From the NCBI GenBank assembly GCA_964605385.1, contig CAZSCK010000002.1, forward strand, positions 1 to 64,000: 64,000 nt of DNA, read 5' to 3'. A model generated the notes under the pieces. It did no database searches. It saw only the letters and a program-made list of their open reading frames with translations, and was not told the DNA's origin. This stretch comes from JAGLTQ01 sp964605385 (GTDB lineage Bacteria; Pseudomonadota; Gammaproteobacteria; UBA6429; Thiohalophilaceae). The translations under genes were made by a program, and so were the position numbers. Shown piece after piece: positions 63,557 to 64,000 of this stretch. Numbering within the stretch: the stretch's first letter is position 1; every line of letters starts with the position of its first letter.

Positions 63557-64000
63557 TTAGTCATCTGCTTTAGTGAATACCTGTTGTAAGTCAGCTTTGT
63601 TTGCAGCAGATGCTGGAGTTGTTGGTACAACTTCCTTAGGCGCCTCTTTAACTACCTGAGGTTTTACTGCTTCAACTTTTTGTTCTGCTGGTTTTTTCTC
63701 AACAGATTTTGTGACAACCTGCGTTAGTGCAGGTTTTTTAGCTTTAGTTTGTTGTACTTGTGGTTTTGGTGTTTCATGAAACACGGGTGTTTCAAATTTT
63801 ACTTCAGCAGGTTTTGCCGCAACTGCATTATTTTGTTGTGGTGCTGCAGCTACTGGAGCAGGCTTGCTTTCTGCTACGGCTTCGTTAGCTTGAGGCTTTG
63901 CTGGAGATGCTGTTACATTTTCATTAGTACTTTGCTGTTCTGCCTTTGCGTTCTCGTTTTGATTGCGACCACCACCACTACGACGACGACCACCACGTTT
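63557..64000 (-). CDS. rne: Ribonuclease E, C-terminal tail (partial, runs off right edge)
   Basis: A minus-strand frame open to the window edge, 147 residues visible, ending at TAA 63557-63559. It begins KRGGRRRSGGGRNQNENAK and continues as Ala/Pro/Lys/Glu-rich low-complexity sequence with repeated PVAAAPQQ and KPQVVKEAPK-like units. An Arg-rich RGG-like segment followed by an Ala/Pro/Glu tail is the usual make-up of the non-catalytic, degradosome-scaffold end of RNase E. The catalytic half is outside. Another disordered RNA-binding protein is not excluded. Confidence 0.6.
   Translation of the reverse strand, partial: KRGGRRRSGGGRNQNENAKAEQQSTNENVTASPAKPQANEAVAESKPAPVAAAPQQNNAVAAKPAEVKFETPVFHETPKPQVQQTKAKKPALTQVVTKSVEKKPAEQKVEAVKPQVVKEAPKEVVPTTPASAANKADLQQVFTKADD

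Noticed and set aside
1..64000. CRISPR arrays, toxin-antitoxin pairs, prophage or biosynthetic clusters
   Set aside because: I found no regularly spaced direct repeats, no cas genes, no phage structural genes and no recognisable toxin-antitoxin pair or biosynthetic enzyme set.

Overview
The window is 64 kb of AT-rich DNA from a motile, Gram-negative gammaproteobacterium. This is inferred from gene content and order: a fliLMNOPQR-flhBAFG-fliA-cheYZAB-motCD-parC-parP-cheW run laid out as in Pseudomonas and Vibrio relatives, plus dnaX-ybaB-recR, orn, rsgA, dapE, PBP1b and a small SRP (4.5S) RNA. I cannot name a genus. There is one assembly gap (100 N, 3667-3766).

Region 1 (1-4260) is a mobile-element scrap yard. 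It holds the tail of one IS1182-like element, a complete IS1182-like element with perfect 23-bp terminal inverted repeats but an in-frame stop in its transposase, and a fragmented IS30-like transposase broken by the gap. A secreted helical protein lies between the two IS1182 copies. A tRNA-T-arm-like hairpin and an intrinsic terminator close the region. Region 2 (4400-12700) has a short CsrA paralogue missed by length-filtered gene calling, an outer-membrane beta-barrel, a stand-alone receiver, a PAS hybrid kinase, and a TolC-type/RND exporter pair without an adaptor gene. Region 3 (12700-21400) is envelope and housekeeping: a NlpC/P60 lipoprotein, PBP1b, a TPR lipoprotein, a YoaA/DinG-type Fe-S helicase with an uncharacterised upstream partner, an FHA-like protein, TsaB and a DUF302 protein.

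Region 4 (21351-29392, minus strand) is dapE followed by a MoxR-DUF58-DUF4381-VWA-VWA/TPR-BatD operon, a MoxR-ATPase/von Willebrand system thought to act at the cell envelope. Region 5 (29664-43550) contains a low-molecular-weight phosphatase, a very large PAS/GAF hybrid kinase, ffs, dnaX-ybaB-recR, an HDOD-GAF protein, the first stator pair motAB, rsgA, a small cytochrome c, an M48 protease and orn.

Region 6 (43741-63469) is the flagellar export/switch and chemotaxis cluster. I read a sigma-54-type promoter in front of fliL and sigma-28-type promoters in front of cheY and motA, which implies a tiered flagellar hierarchy. Export-gate genes (fliOPQR, flhBA), the switch (fliMN), polar-number and placement control (flhFG), sigma-28 (fliA), chemotaxis signalling (cheYZAB, cheW), a second stator pair (motCD) and a ParC/ParP-type array positioner follow with short gaps or overlaps. 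CheA carries four copies of a short acidic motif that looks like the CheY-binding tip of FliM encoded 11 kb upstream; this is the most interesting signal I found. The window ends in the C-terminal tail of a probable RNase E on the minus strand, behind a shared bidirectional terminator.
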